This document shows, in pieces, positions 44,001 through 53,067 of a DNA stretch of 64,000 nucleotides. The stretch covers positions 62,001 to 126,000 of the forward strand of contig NZ_WACG01000006.1 in NCBI RefSeq assembly GCF_009193255.1. The letters run 5' to 3'. Numbering within the stretch: the stretch's first letter is position 1; each line of letters begins with the position of its first letter. The notes below the pieces were generated by a model. It was given only the letters and a program-made list of their open reading frames with translations, searched no databases and had not been told where the DNA came from. The DNA comes from Arthrobacter koreensis (lineage in GTDB: Bacteria > Actinomycetota > Actinomycetes > Actinomycetales > Micrococcaceae). A program made the position numbers and the translations under genes.

Positions 44001-45227
44001 CTAGCGCCGTTCCAGCCGGGACAGGATGGCCGCCACCGCGGCTTCTACGGCCGTGGAAAGGGTCGGTTCCAGGACGGGGGCGAAGTAGGGCGAGTGGTTC
44101 ATGGGAACCTTTTCCCTTTCCAGCGTTTCGGCGCTGTGTCCGCCGAAGAACCAGTAGACCGAGGGAACACCAATTGCTTGGGCGAGGTGGCCAAAGTCCT
44201 CCGATCCCATCAGCGGGGCCACCTCGGTCACGCGTTCATCTCCCAGTGCTTCCCGCATGGCCTCCATGACCCCGGCTGTTTCCTGCGGGTCGTTGTAGTT
44301 CAGGGGAAAGGTGTAGAGCTCTTCGATCTCCGGTTCCGGTGCCGCGGACGCCGCGGCCTCGGCGGAAATGATGCGGCGCAGGGCATCCAGGACGTGGGTG
44401 CGGACGCCGTCGTCGAACGTGCGGATGTTGAGGGTGAACTCCGCTCGGTCCGGAATGATGTTCTCTTTCAAGCCGGCATGGAAGGTCCCCACGGTGACGA
44501 CGGCGGCACGCCGGGGGTCCAGCTCCCGCGAGACGATCGTCTGGATGCGGGTGATGAGGTGCGCCCCCAGCACAATCGGGTCTACCGAGTCTTGGGGCTG
44601 TGAGCCGTGGGACTGGCGTCCGTGGAGCGTGACCTTCCAGGAGTCTGCCTGGGTCATGGCGTTCCCCGAGGCGTACTGGATGGTTCCGGCGAGACCGGGC
44701 ATCACGTGCTGTCCAAGCACGACCCCCGGCCGAGGGGCTTTGTCCCACAGCCCGTCCTGCACCATGGCTGCCGCGCCGGCTGCGGTTTCCTCCCCGGGCT
44801 GGAACAGGAGCACCACGGTGCCTGCCCAGGCATCCCGGCTCCGTGCCAGCAGCTTTGCGGTGGTGAGCAGCGCAGTGACATGGGTGTCGTGGCCGCAGCC
44901 GTGCATCACGGGAACCTCGGTTCCGTCCTCCAGCCTCCCCGTAGCAGTGCTGGCATACGGCAGGCCGGTGTCCTCCCGGATGGGCAGGGCATCGGTGTCG
45001 GCCCGGAACGCGACCACCGGGCCTTCCCCGTTGGCCAGCACACCGACCACCCCGGTGCCGCCGCAGCGGAAGCTGCGAATGTCCAGGGCTGCGAGGCGCT
45101 CTTCGATGAAGGCTGCCGTGCCGTGCTCCTGCATGGACAGCTCCGGAGCGGCATGCAGGGTCCGGTAAAGCTCGTGCATCTCCGAGGAGTCCTCTGGCGT
45201 GAGGGCGGGGTGCGTGGGGTTCGGCAT
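44001..45227 (-). CDS. M20 family amidohydrolase
   Basis: The 408-aa metallohydrolase belongs to the aminoacylase/hippurate hydrolase/IAA-amino acid hydrolase group. Metal ligands are seen in HGCGHDTHVTALL, LFQPGEETAAGAAAM and GQHVMPGLAG, with MGSEDFG near the C-terminus. I chose the ATG at 45227, preceded by GAGAGGA, 13 bp after the upstream membrane-protein gene. Context (two membrane proteins and an Lrp regulator) suggests that it cleaves an imported acylated amino acid or peptide. The substrate is unknown. Confidence 0.93.
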   Translation of the reverse strand: MPNPTHPALTPEDSSEMHELYRTLHAAPELSMQEHGTAAFIEERLAALDIRSFRCGGTGVVGVLANGEGPVVAFRADTDALPIREDTGLPYASTATGRLEDGTEVPVMHGCGHDTHVTALLTTAKLLARSRDAWAGTVVLLFQPGEETAAGAAAMVQDGLWDKAPRPGVVLGQHVMPGLAGTIQYASGNAMTQADSWKVTLHGRQSHGSQPQDSVDPIVLGAHLITRIQTIVSRELDPRRAAVVTVGTFHAGLKENIIPDRAEFTLNIRTFDDGVRTHVLDALRRIISAEAAASAAPEPEIEELYTFPLNYNDPQETAGVMEAMREALGDERVTEVAPLMGSEDFGHLAQAIGVPSVYWFFGGHSAETLEREKVPMNHSPYFAPVLEPTLSTAVEAAVAAILSRLERR

Positions 45228-45240
45228 GGGTTCCTCTCGT

Positions 45241-45981
45241 TCAGCTCCGCCCGGGGGCGGCAGGTGCACTGCGGGGTGCGCGTTTGCGGGTAAACCAGGC
45301 GATCAGGATAGTCCCGATTACCGAGATGGCGGTGGAGATCATGGCAAGACCGGGGACGAGGGGCAGAAGTATGTACTGCACGGCAAGGACCACGCCCAGC
45401 GCCGCAAGGGTGGGACGGAGTGCCTTCATGGACACGATGGCCTGGACAATGACGGCCCCCATCACCGCGGGCAGGACGTAGACCCGGGCCAGGGCGGTGA
45501 GTTCCGCGGGAATGACGCTGACCAGCCAGGTGCCGAGCAGGCCCACAAAAACCAGCAGGGACAACAGGTGCACTGCGGCCGCTCCGCAGATCGCCATCAC
45601 GGCGGCGAGGTCTCCGCGCTTTGAGCCGGGGAGGGCGCCGACGCTGGTCTGGGCGACCAGGGCCGAGGGCAGCAGCTTGTTGGAGATGTTGCCGATCATA
45701 AAGGCCTGGTACATCGCCGCAGGTCCCAGGATGGGGTAGTAGGTCAGCGGCTCCACAAGCCAGATGACGAAGAACGTTGCGGCAACGGCGCCGAACGCTG
45801 TCCAGAGCTGGGCGGAAGTTACCCCGAGATTGCCGAAGAGGACCAGGTACACCGGCCCACCCACCGAGATGAGCAGGCCGGCGATCATGGTGAGCCGGCC
45901 CCACCGTGACGTTGTTCGGTCAAACCTGTCCAGTTCGGCTGCGGCAGAGCGCCCGGTTTGGGCGGTTCCTGTTTCCAGCAT
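45241..45981 (-). CDS. Membrane protein of an uncharacterised transporter pair
   Basis: The 246-aa protein has about seven membrane segments after a polar N-terminus, with a distinctive loop YQAFMIGNISNKLLPSALVA in the middle. It always appears to accompany the DUF5058 protein in gene clusters I can recall from actinobacteria. The ATG at 45981 has AAGGAG 7 nt upstream. It lies 30 bp after the DUF5058 gene and 13 bp before the M20 hydrolase gene. A role as half of a two-protein transporter is inference. Confidence 0.8.
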   Translation of the reverse strand: MLETGTAQTGRSAAAELDRFDRTTSRWGRLTMIAGLLISVGGPVYLVLFGNLGVTSAQLWTAFGAVAATFFVIWLVEPLTYYPILGPAAMYQAFMIGNISNKLLPSALVAQTSVGALPGSKRGDLAAVMAICGAAAVHLLSLLVFVGLLGTWLVSVIPAELTALARVYVLPAVMGAVIVQAIVSMKALRPTLAALGVVLAVQYILLPLVPGLAMISTAISVIGTILIAWFTRKRAPRSAPAAPGRS

Positions 45982-46011
45982 GATGGTTCTCCTTAGGTCC
46001 GGGGAGCTCAT

Positions 46012-46764
46012 TTAGGCGGGTCCGAGGCCGGCTGTGTGGGCGGTGTAGGCCGCCAGCAGTCCGGCAACGATGGCAATGCCCAGGCCCCACTCGCGCAGCC
46101 ATGGCCGGTGCAGGATCCGTGCCAGCAGCAGGCAGGCACCCATGGCGGCGGCTGCCGCCAGCAGGGTCAGGGCGTGCGCGGTGCTCTTGGGCGCTTCGGC
46201 CAGCCCCAGGGAGATAAACGCGGCAAGCAGGGCCGACGCCGGCACAATGGTCATGACCAGCGGGTTCACCGTGGCAAGGCGGTGTCCGCCGCGCTTAAGC
46301 AGCGGGGTAAAGACCAGCGTGGCGAGCATCCACATTGCCCCGCCCAGGCTCATGGCAAAGAACGCGATGGCGAAGACCTGCTGGGTGTAGGTATCCCCGC
46401 CCAGTTCGGCCCCGACAGTGGCTGCGGCGACATTCGCGGCTCCGGTTTCATACGCTGCTGAACCGATCAGGCCAATCCGCACCAGGACTGCCGGCGTTCC
46501 GAACAGTGCCAGCAGGGCGATGGCCACCAGGACGACTGCCAACGAGGGCCCGATCGCTGCCACGGCTCCGGAGCGGAAGGAGATCCGCAGCTCGTCCGGC
46601 GTCATTCCCACCGCAGGCGCCACCCGCCGCGCCGCACGCATGTAGATGAGTGACTGGACCACGACGACGCCGAAGACACCCAGCGCGCAGATCCACAGGA
46701 CAGGCGTGTTGGCTATGGCCAGGACATCGGTGGAACTTCCGTTCAGGGGAAGAACGCTGTGCAT
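46012..46764 (-). CDS. DUF5058 family membrane protein
   Basis: The 250-aa protein has about seven membrane segments. Family features are TPVLWICALGVFGVVVVQS, FRSGAVAAIGPSLAVVLVAI and GLIGSAAYETGAANVAA. The ATG at 46764 is preceded by AAAGGAA. It is the first gene of the cluster, divergent from an Lrp-type regulator. The family is uncharacterised; its partners here suggest uptake of an amide-linked substrate. Confidence 0.87.
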   Translation of the reverse strand: MHSVLPLNGSSTDVLAIANTPVLWICALGVFGVVVVQSLIYMRAARRVAPAVGMTPDELRISFRSGAVAAIGPSLAVVLVAIALLALFGTPAVLVRIGLIGSAAYETGAANVAAATVGAELGGDTYTQQVFAIAFFAMSLGGAMWMLATLVFTPLLKRGGHRLATVNPLVMTIVPASALLAAFISLGLAEAPKSTAHALTLLAAAAAMGACLLLARILHRPWLREWGLGIAIVAGLLAAYTAHTAGLGPA

Positions 46765-46906
46765 CGGAATTCCTTTCGCTCGGCCCGGCGGGAAACCGCC
46801 GGTGCCCGGTACTGCGATAGGAGCAATTGTTGGGTTTACTTCGCCGTATCGATGAAAACTTCTGAAATATTGCACAAAGATCCGATAATCATGAGAAAAC
46901 AGACAC

Positions 46907-47929
46907 ATGAACCGCCAACTGGACGAGGATGACCTGCTGCTCATCAATGCCCTGCAAATCGGTCCGCGCCTGCCGTGGACGGCCATTGGTGCAGTCCTCG
47001 ACCGGCACCCGACGTCCCTGGCCCTGCGGTGGGAAAAACTGGTGGCCGCCGGTGCCGCCTGGATCACCTCCCACCCCGTGGGCGACCCGGAACAGATGTC
47101 CCTCTCATTCCACGACGTGCAGTGCGATCCGGCCCAAAGACGCTCCGTGGTACAGGCGCTGGCGGCCCTGCCGGACGTGTTCAGCATTGACGAATGCCAC
47201 CGGAACCGGGACATGATGCTCACAGTCATCACTCCCACCCCTGCGTGGCTGGCGGAGTCGGTGTATCCGCTCTTCGACCGGATCCCCGGGCTGACCCGCT
47301 ATGAAACGTCCTTCTGCACCCAGCTGCACCACGGTGCCGACTCGTGGCAGCTCGGTGCGCTGAATGCCGCTCAGCGAAAGAAGCTCAGCCAGCTGGCCGG
47401 GAACCAGACCGCCTACCGGGGCCCGCTGCCACCCGCATACGGGGAAATCCTTCAGGTCCTGTCCCGGAACGGACGCGCCTCGGCCGCAGACATCGCAGCC
47501 GAAACCGGACTGCATCCCGCCACCGCCAGGCGGCAGCTGCAGAAAGTACTCGGCAGCGGATCGCTCGCCCTGCGCTGCGAAGTTGCCCACGGGCTGGCGG
47601 GGTTCCCCATCATTTGCCAGTGGTTCGCCCGTCTTCCTGCGGCAGAACACTCCCGGACGGCGTCCGCACTCGCAGACTCCGGGACGCTGAGGCTGTGCGC
47701 CTCAACTACCGGACCCACGAACTTCACCTTCATGATGTGGCTGCGCAGCGCGGCGGACATCATGAACACCGAGCGATCCCTCGGGGAACGGTTCCCGGCC
47801 CTTGAGATCACCGAAAGCGTGGTCGTGGCAACCGTGGCCAAACGGGTGGGGTGGATCCTGAACCGGAACGGGACGGCCGCCGGGAACCTCACTGTTCCCG
47901 GAGAAGCCTGGAAACACGGAGTCTCCTGA
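46907..47929 (+). CDS. Lrp/AsnC-type regulator with two HTH regions
   Basis: The 340-aa protein has an N-terminal HTH (LDEDDLLLINALQIGPRLPW), a central RAM-like region, a second HTH (ILQVLSRNGRASAADIAAETGLHPATARRQL, about 185-215) and another effector-like part. This tandem layout is common in actinobacterial Lrp regulators. It is divergent from the DUF5058/M20 cluster and probably controls it in response to an amino acid. The 142-bp gap between them is less GC-rich than the surroundings. Confidence 0.88.
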   Translation: MNRQLDEDDLLLINALQIGPRLPWTAIGAVLDRHPTSLALRWEKLVAAGAAWITSHPVGDPEQMSLSFHDVQCDPAQRRSVVQALAALPDVFSIDECHRNRDMMLTVITPTPAWLAESVYPLFDRIPGLTRYETSFCTQLHHGADSWQLGALNAAQRKKLSQLAGNQTAYRGPLPPAYGEILQVLSRNGRASAADIAAETGLHPATARRQLQKVLGSGSLALRCEVAHGLAGFPIICQWFARLPAAEHSRTASALADSGTLRLCASTTGPTNFTFMMWLRSAADIMNTERSLGERFPALEITESVVVATVAKRVGWILNRNGTAAGNLTVPGEAWKHGVS

Positions 47930-47982
47930 GCGGTGTGGTGCAGCGCACAGGCCAATGTCTCCGGGCACCCTAGGATTGGCTC

Positions 47983-50097
47983 ATGACTTCAGCGAGCGCA
48001 GAAATTCCGCAGGACACCGAGGACGAATTCCTATGGCTTGAAGACATCTACGGGGACAGGCAGCTGGACTGGGTCCGGGCGCAGAACGCCGAAACCGAAG
48101 CACTGCTCTCCGACTCCGGCTTTGAACAGACCGAAGAGCGGCTGCTTGAAGTCCTGGATTCAACGGACAGGATCCCCATGGTGGTCAAGCGCGGGGACTG
48201 GTACTACAACTTCTGGCGGGATGCGGAGCACCCCAAGGGCCTCTGGCGCCGCACCACGTGGCAGGGATACACGGACTCCGCCACCGAGTGGGAAGTCCTG
48301 CTGGATGTTGACGCCCTGGCTGCTGCCGAAGGCACCGAGTGGGTCTGGGGCGGCGCCCGGTTCCTCCGGCCGGCGGACGGCACCTCCTACCGGCGCGCCC
48401 TGGTAATCCTCTCCCCCGACGGCGGGGATGCTGCCCGCTACCGGGAGTACGACGTCGAGGACCGCGCCTTTGTGCCCGGAGGTTTCGACCTGCCCGTCGC
48501 CAAGACCCAGGTCTCCTGGGCCGGGCCGGACACCCTGTACGTGGCCACGGACTTCGGGCCGGGGAGCATGACTACGTCTTCCTATCCCCGGACCGTCCGG
48601 ACGCTGCACCGGGGGGAGGATCCGGACTCCGCCGAACTCTACTTCGAAGTCCCCGAGGACCACATGATGGGCTACGTCCACCATGACCAGACTCCGGGCT
48701 TCGAACGGGACGTTGCCGTGGACATCATCGACTTCTACGACAGCGTCACCCATCTGCGGCAGGACGCGGGATGGACGCGGATCGAGGTGCCGCTGGACGT
48801 GAACGTGGATTTGCACCGGCAGTGGCTGGTGCTGCGCCCGCGCACCGACTGGCTGGTGGGCGGCACCCTGCACAAAGCCGGTTCGCTGCTGGCCGCAGAG
48901 CTGACCGCTTTCCTGGCCGGAGACCGGAACCTGCGCACCCTGTTCACCCCGGAACCGGCTGTTTCCCTGCAGTCCTGGAGCTGGACCCGGGACTATCTGC
49001 TGCTGAACCTGCTCCGTGACGTCTCCTCCGAGATACAGGTGCTGGACCCTGCCGCGGACTGGCGTGCCACGGAGCTTGATGCCTGCCCGCCGCTGCACAC
49101 CGTGGACGCGTACGCCGTGGACGATGAGGATGAAGCAGCCGGAAACGACTACTGGCTGGTGAGCACCGGTTTCACCACGCCGTCTACGCTTTCGCGCGGA
49201 AGCCTGGGCGAGCAGGGAGAACCGGCAGTACCGGTCAAGACCTCCCCTGCGTTCTTCGATGCCTCGAGCTGCACCGTGGAGCAGCACTTTGCAGTATCCG
49301 AGGACGGCACCCGCGTGCCGTATTTCCAGGTGGGGCACAAGGACATGGTGCTCGACGGCGGCAACCCCACGGTCCTGTCCGGTTACGGCGGGTTCGAGCA
49401 GGCCCTGACACCTGCGTACTCCGGCGTGGTGGGGCGCGGCTGGCTGGAACGCAGCTTTACCGACGGCTCAGGGATTCTGCGGCGCGGAGTCTATGTACTG
49501 GCCAACATCCGCGGCGGCGGCGAGTATGGCCCGGACTGGCACCGCGCCGCACTGCAGCAGAACCGGCACCGGGCGTACGAGGATTTCGCCGCCGTTGCCC
49601 GCGACCTCACCGCTCGGGGTGTTACCTCCCGGGAGCATCTGGGCTGCACCGGCCGCAGTAACGGCGGCCTGCTGGTCGGCAATATGCTCACCCTGTACCC
49701 GGAGCTCTTCGGCGCCGTGTCCTGCGGTGTCCCCCTGCTGGACATGCGCCGGTACACCAAGCTGTCCGCGGGCGCGTCCTGGATTGCCGAATACGGCGAC
49801 CCGGATGATCCCAAACAGTGGGAGTTCATCAAGACCTTCTCCCCTTACCACCTGCTGCGCGAAGGCGTCCAGTACCCGCCGGCGCTGATCTGGACGGCCA
49901 CGAGCGATGACCGCGTGGGGCCGGTGCAGGCACGGAAAATGGCAGCCCGGATGAAGGCGCTGGGAGTGGACCGGGTGTGGTTCCACGAGGCCCTGGAGGG
50001 CGGCCATGCCGGTGCCGCCGACAACCGCCAGTCAGCTCGCATGCACGCGATGTCCTATGAGTTCCTGTGGGAGGCGCTGACCGGCCGGTTGTCCTGA
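47983..50097 (+). CDS. Prolyl oligopeptidase family serine peptidase (S9)
   Basis: The 704-aa protein has an N-terminal beta-propeller (about 50-430) and a C-terminal alpha/beta hydrolase domain. The catalytic serine is Ser559 in CTGRSNGGLLVGN, the Asp is in TSDDRVGP and the His in EGGHAGAADN. No signal peptide is present, so it acts in the cytoplasm on short peptides. The motif NIRGGGEYGPDWH is typical of the family. It follows the Lrp regulator gene by 53 bp and may use the peptides brought in by the neighbouring system. Confidence 0.93.
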   Translation: MTSASAEIPQDTEDEFLWLEDIYGDRQLDWVRAQNAETEALLSDSGFEQTEERLLEVLDSTDRIPMVVKRGDWYYNFWRDAEHPKGLWRRTTWQGYTDSATEWEVLLDVDALAAAEGTEWVWGGARFLRPADGTSYRRALVILSPDGGDAARYREYDVEDRAFVPGGFDLPVAKTQVSWAGPDTLYVATDFGPGSMTTSSYPRTVRTLHRGEDPDSAELYFEVPEDHMMGYVHHDQTPGFERDVAVDIIDFYDSVTHLRQDAGWTRIEVPLDVNVDLHRQWLVLRPRTDWLVGGTLHKAGSLLAAELTAFLAGDRNLRTLFTPEPAVSLQSWSWTRDYLLLNLLRDVSSEIQVLDPAADWRATELDACPPLHTVDAYAVDDEDEAAGNDYWLVSTGFTTPSTLSRGSLGEQGEPAVPVKTSPAFFDASSCTVEQHFAVSEDGTRVPYFQVGHKDMVLDGGNPTVLSGYGGFEQALTPAYSGVVGRGWLERSFTDGSGILRRGVYVLANIRGGGEYGPDWHRAALQQNRHRAYEDFAAVARDLTARGVTSREHLGCTGRSNGGLLVGNMLTLYPELFGAVSCGVPLLDMRRYTKLSAGASWIAEYGDPDDPKQWEFIKTFSPYHLLREGVQYPPALIWTATSDDRVGPVQARKMAARMKALGVDRVWFHEALEGGHAGAADNRQSARMHAMSYEFLWEALTGRLS

Positions 50098-50104
50098 ACC
50101 TGTT

Positions 50105-50134
50105 TTGCTGAAAGCGCCCCGTTGTGGGTAGTCT
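50105..50134 (+). promoter_or_regulatory. Possible promoter of tRNA-Ser(GCT)
   Basis: TTGCTG and TAGTCT are separated by 18 bp. The predicted start lies about 30 bp before the tRNA. Confidence 0.4.
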
Positions 50135-50169
50135 TGACAGGCTGGCAGCGTGAGTTTGCCAGGGCAATT

Positions 50170-50260
50170 GGAGACGTGCCAGAGCGGCCGAATGGGCTTC
50201 ACTGCTAATGAAGTGTGGGCCTAAAGCCCACCGGGGGTTCAAATCCCCCCGTCTCCGCCA
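50170..50260 (+). tRNA. tRNA-Ser(GCT)
   Basis: A class II tRNA with acceptor GGAGACG/CGTCTCC, a long variable arm and an encoded CCA end (50258-50260). The anticodon loop CTGCTAA gives anticodon GCT at 50204-50206. Confidence 0.97.
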
Positions 50261-50264
50261 GTGG

Positions 50265-50294
50265 AACACCCCGGTCTTCGGACCGGGGTGTTTT
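50265..50294 (+). terminator. Terminator after tRNA-Ser(GCT)
   Basis: AACACCCCGGTC pairs with GACCGGGGTGTT around TTCG and runs into TTTT. Confidence 0.92.
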
Positions 50295-50341
50295 CTGTAT
50301 CGGACCGCTCCCCCACGAGCTGCAGGAGGTGAACCGCACGC

Positions 50342-50425
50342 ATGGATGACGGAAACAGTCGATCTACCGCGCCGCGCGGGCCTCGCCAGCGCATGAGGGA
50401 AGCCCTTCTCCCCAGCCTCTCCTAA
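50342..50425 (+). CDS. 27-codon leader ORF upstream of mgtE
   Basis: The ATG is 9 nt after AGGAGGTGA (50324-50332), a nearly perfect ribosome-binding site and stronger than that of mgtE itself. The peptide starts MDDGNSRSTAPRGPRQRMRE and ends ALLPSLS: basic, Pro- and Ser-rich, with no membrane segment. It ends 152 bp before mgtE and is followed by stable hairpins. A leader peptide that senses translation or Mg2+, like enterobacterial mgtL, is a possibility by analogy only. Confidence 0.55.
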   Translation: MDDGNSRSTAPRGPRQRMREALLPSLS

Positions 50426-50521
50426 GGCTGATTCCGGTCTGCGTCATCACGCAGCACCTGCTTTCCTGTGCCGGCCGCCCGTACGGCTGCGGTCTTCAAC
50501 CGGCACCACCTCACCACTGAT

Positions 50522-50557
50522 GCACACCCGCGGTTCTCCGCGGCCTTGCCTGTGTGC
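50522..50557 (+). promoter_or_regulatory. Hairpin just upstream of the mgtE ribosome site
   Basis: GCACAC/GTGTGC (outer stem) and CCGCGG/CCGCGG around TTCT (inner stem) form an extended hairpin that ends 5 bp before AGGAAA, the mgtE ribosome site. A smaller hairpin, CTGCGT/ACGCAG, lies at about 50438-50453. Together with the 27-codon ORF they make a structured leader. No M-box motif is seen. Confidence 0.5.
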
Positions 50558-50577
50558 GCCCCGTAGGAAAGCGGATC

Positions 50578-51936
50578 ATGATCAAGTCACCGAGCCTCTC
50601 CTTCGACACCACCGCTGCGTTACTGGCCCAGGCCCTCAGCAGCGGCAATCTGTCCCGCGTAGCCCGCGCCCTCCAGCCGCTGGACGTAGCGGAAACCCTG
50701 GAACAGCTTGAACGCCTGAGCACCATCGACCGGGCGGTGGCCTACCGCACCCTGCCCAAGGACCGGGCGCTGGACGTGTTCGAGCGTTTTGACGCACCGG
50801 TGCAGGCAGACCTCCTGACTGGACTGCAGGATGCCCAGGTGGCAGAAGTCTTCTCGGCGTTAAGTCCCGAAGACCGGGTGCCGCTGCTGGATGAACTGCC
50901 GGCGACCGTGGCCAGCCGCCTGGTCCAGGGACTGGGTGAAGAAGACCGGGCGCTCACCACCGCTGTGCTGGGCTATCCGCGCCGCGCGGTGGGCCGTTAC
51001 ATGAGCCCGCGGGTTGTTACCGCCCGTCCCGAAATGACGGCCTCCGAGGCGCTGGACCGGGTACGGCAGCAACTGGACGAGGCGGAGAGCGTCTACGTTC
51101 TTGCCGTGACCGATTCCAGCCGCCACCTGCTCGGCGTCGTGCCGCTCCGGGATCTGCTCCGTGCCGGCGGCACGGAGCAGGTCGCGGACCTCATGAAGCC
51201 GCCGTCCTTCGTTCCTGCCACACTGAACGCGGAGGAAGCAGCCCGCTACTGCGCCGACGCCAAGGTCCTGGTGCTTCCCGTCGTCGACGCCGAAGGCCGG
51301 CTGGTGGGTGTGCTGACCGTGGACGATGCGCTGCGGATCCTCGAAAGCGCGGAAAACGAGGACTCGGCGCGCTCCGGCGGCTCCGAGCCCCTGCGCCGGC
51401 CGTACCTCGCCACGCCGATACGGTCGATCGTCCGCGCCCGGGTCGTCTGGCTGCTGGTCCTGGCCCTCGGGGCCACCCTCACGGTCCAGGTCATGGATAT
51501 CTTCGAGACGACCCTGGCCGAGCAGGTAGTGCTGTCACTGTTCATCCCGCTGCTGATCGGCACGGGCGGGAACACCGGCAACCAGGCTGCGACCACCATC
51601 ACCCGGGCGCTGGCGCTGGGCGACGTGCGCCCCCGCGACGTCGTCAAGGTGGTTGCCCGCGAGGTGAGGGTGGGCGCCCTGCTGGGCCTGCTGCTCGGCG
51701 GCTCGGGATTCGTCATCACGTCCGTGATCTTCACCGTGCCGCTCGGGACGGTGATCGGTTTGACGCTGCTGGGCGTGTGCACCATGGCTGCCGCTGCGGG
51801 CGGGCTCATGCCGATTCTCGGGAAGACCCTGAAGGTTGATCCGGCGGTGTTCTCCAACCCGTTTATTTCAACTTTCGTGGACGCTGCCGGCCTGATCATC
51901 TATTTCCTGATCGCGTCTGCCGTACTGGGGATCTAG
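50578..51936 (+). CDS. mgtE: Magnesium transporter MgtE
   Basis: MgtE is a Mg2+-gated Mg2+ channel. The 452-aa protein has the superhelical N-domain (about 10-125), a tandem CBS pair (YMSPRVVTARPEMTASEAL and DLMKPPSFVPATLNAEEA) and five C-terminal membrane helices with the pore motif GTGGNTGNQAATTITRALALG and the last helix AGLIIYFLIASAVLGI. I chose the ATG at 50578, preceded by AGGAAA. Confidence 0.96.
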   Translation: MIKSPSLSFDTTAALLAQALSSGNLSRVARALQPLDVAETLEQLERLSTIDRAVAYRTLPKDRALDVFERFDAPVQADLLTGLQDAQVAEVFSALSPEDRVPLLDELPATVASRLVQGLGEEDRALTTAVLGYPRRAVGRYMSPRVVTARPEMTASEALDRVRQQLDEAESVYVLAVTDSSRHLLGVVPLRDLLRAGGTEQVADLMKPPSFVPATLNAEEAARYCADAKVLVLPVVDAEGRLVGVLTVDDALRILESAENEDSARSGGSEPLRRPYLATPIRSIVRARVVWLLVLALGATLTVQVMDIFETTLAEQVVLSLFIPLLIGTGGNTGNQAATTITRALALGDVRPRDVVKVVAREVRVGALLGLLLGGSGFVITSVIFTVPLGTVIGLTLLGVCTMAAAAGGLMPILGKTLKVDPAVFSNPFISTFVDAAGLIIYFLIASAVLGI

Positions 51937-52047
51937 CTCCTGCCATCGCTGACTGTTCCCGGCGCGCCCCGGCCCGGCCTGTTCCGCGCCGCCGAAAGCG
52001 GCATAGGCTGGAGCGCACCACCACGAACCGGCCGGAAGGAAATACCC

Positions 52048-53067
52048 ATGGAGATGCGCCTGCTGGGCAACAGCGGAACAGCTGTCAGCAACTACGCCCT
52101 AGGCACCATGACATTCGGCAACGAGACCGATGAGAAGACCTCGCACCGGATGCTGGAGGATTACCTGGCAGGGGGCGGCAACTTCATCGACACCGCGGAC
52201 ATTTACAACGAGGGCGCCTCGGAGGAAATTGTCGGCAAATGGCTGCATTCGAACCAGGCTGCGCGCAACACCGTGGTCCTGGCCACCAAGGCCCGCTTCC
52301 CTACCGGTGGCAACGTGAACGACGCCGGCAACTCCCGCCGCCATCTGCGCCGCGCCCTCGAGGCATCGCTGCGGCGGCTCGGAGTTGACCACATTGATCT
52401 GTACCAGCTGCACTCCTGGGACCCGCTGACGCCGCTGGAGGAGAGCCTGGGCTTCCTCCAGGACGCCGTGGCCTCCGGGCTGATCAGCTACTACGGTTTT
52501 TCCAACTTCACCGGATGGCAGCTCACCAAGGCAGTCTGGACGGCGAAGCTGCACAACTGGCAGCTTCCGGTCACCCTGCAGCCGCAGTACAACCTGCTGG
52601 AACGGGAAATCGAATCCGAGATTGTGCCGGCAGCGCTCGACGCCGGACTGGGCCTGCTCCCCTGGTCACCGCTGGCAGGCGGCTGGCTGACCGGCAAGTA
52701 CCACCGCGAGACCGTGCCGTCAGGAAACACCCGGGTGGGAGAAAACCCCACGCGGCAATTCCAGGGCTGGGAACTGCGCAGCTCCAACCCGCAAACCTGG
52801 GACGTGCTGGATGCCGTGCACCAGATCGCGTCGGCCCACGGCTCGGCGCCTGCCCAGGTGTCCCTCGCCTGGCTGGCTGCGCGGCCGGGCGTCACGTCCG
52901 TGATCCTGGGTGCCCGGACGCCGGAGCAGCTGGAATGGAACCTGCAGGCAGCACAGCTGGAACTTACCCCGGAGGAGATCCGGCGGCTGGATGATGCAAG
53001 CGCCCCGGCCGTGGGCAACTATCCGTACGGCCATGACGGACAGATCCAGCGCTCCCGGAAGCTCTAG
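52048..53067 (+). CDS. Aldo/keto reductase
   Basis: The 339-aa protein belongs to the YajO/Tas-like aldo/keto reductases. The catalytic residues are in DTADIYNEGASEE (Asp, Tyr), LATKARF (Lys) and YQLHSWDP (His). The NADPH region is at TSVILGARTPEQLEWN. GGAAGGAA precedes the ATG. It overlaps the convergent Ala-rich membrane-protein gene by 4 bp. Substrate unknown. Confidence 0.93.
   Translation: MEMRLLGNSGTAVSNYALGTMTFGNETDEKTSHRMLEDYLAGGGNFIDTADIYNEGASEEIVGKWLHSNQAARNTVVLATKARFPTGGNVNDAGNSRRHLRRALEASLRRLGVDHIDLYQLHSWDPLTPLEESLGFLQDAVASGLISYYGFSNFTGWQLTKAVWTAKLHNWQLPVTLQPQYNLLEREIESEIVPAALDAGLGLLPWSPLAGGWLTGKYHRETVPSGNTRVGENPTRQFQGWELRSSNPQTWDVLDAVHQIASAHGSAPAQVSLAWLAARPGVTSVILGARTPEQLEWNLQAAQLELTPEEIRRLDDASAPAVGNYPYGHDGQIQRSRKL

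Noticed and set aside
46765-47238. N-terminal extension of the DUF5058 frame
   Set aside because: It is antisense to the Lrp-type gene; the ATG at 46764 has a good ribosome site and fits the family start.
50281-50577. An M-box magnesium riboswitch before mgtE
   Set aside because: The conserved GGTGAGGCTCCT-like core of the M-box is absent; only a leader ORF and hairpins are seen.
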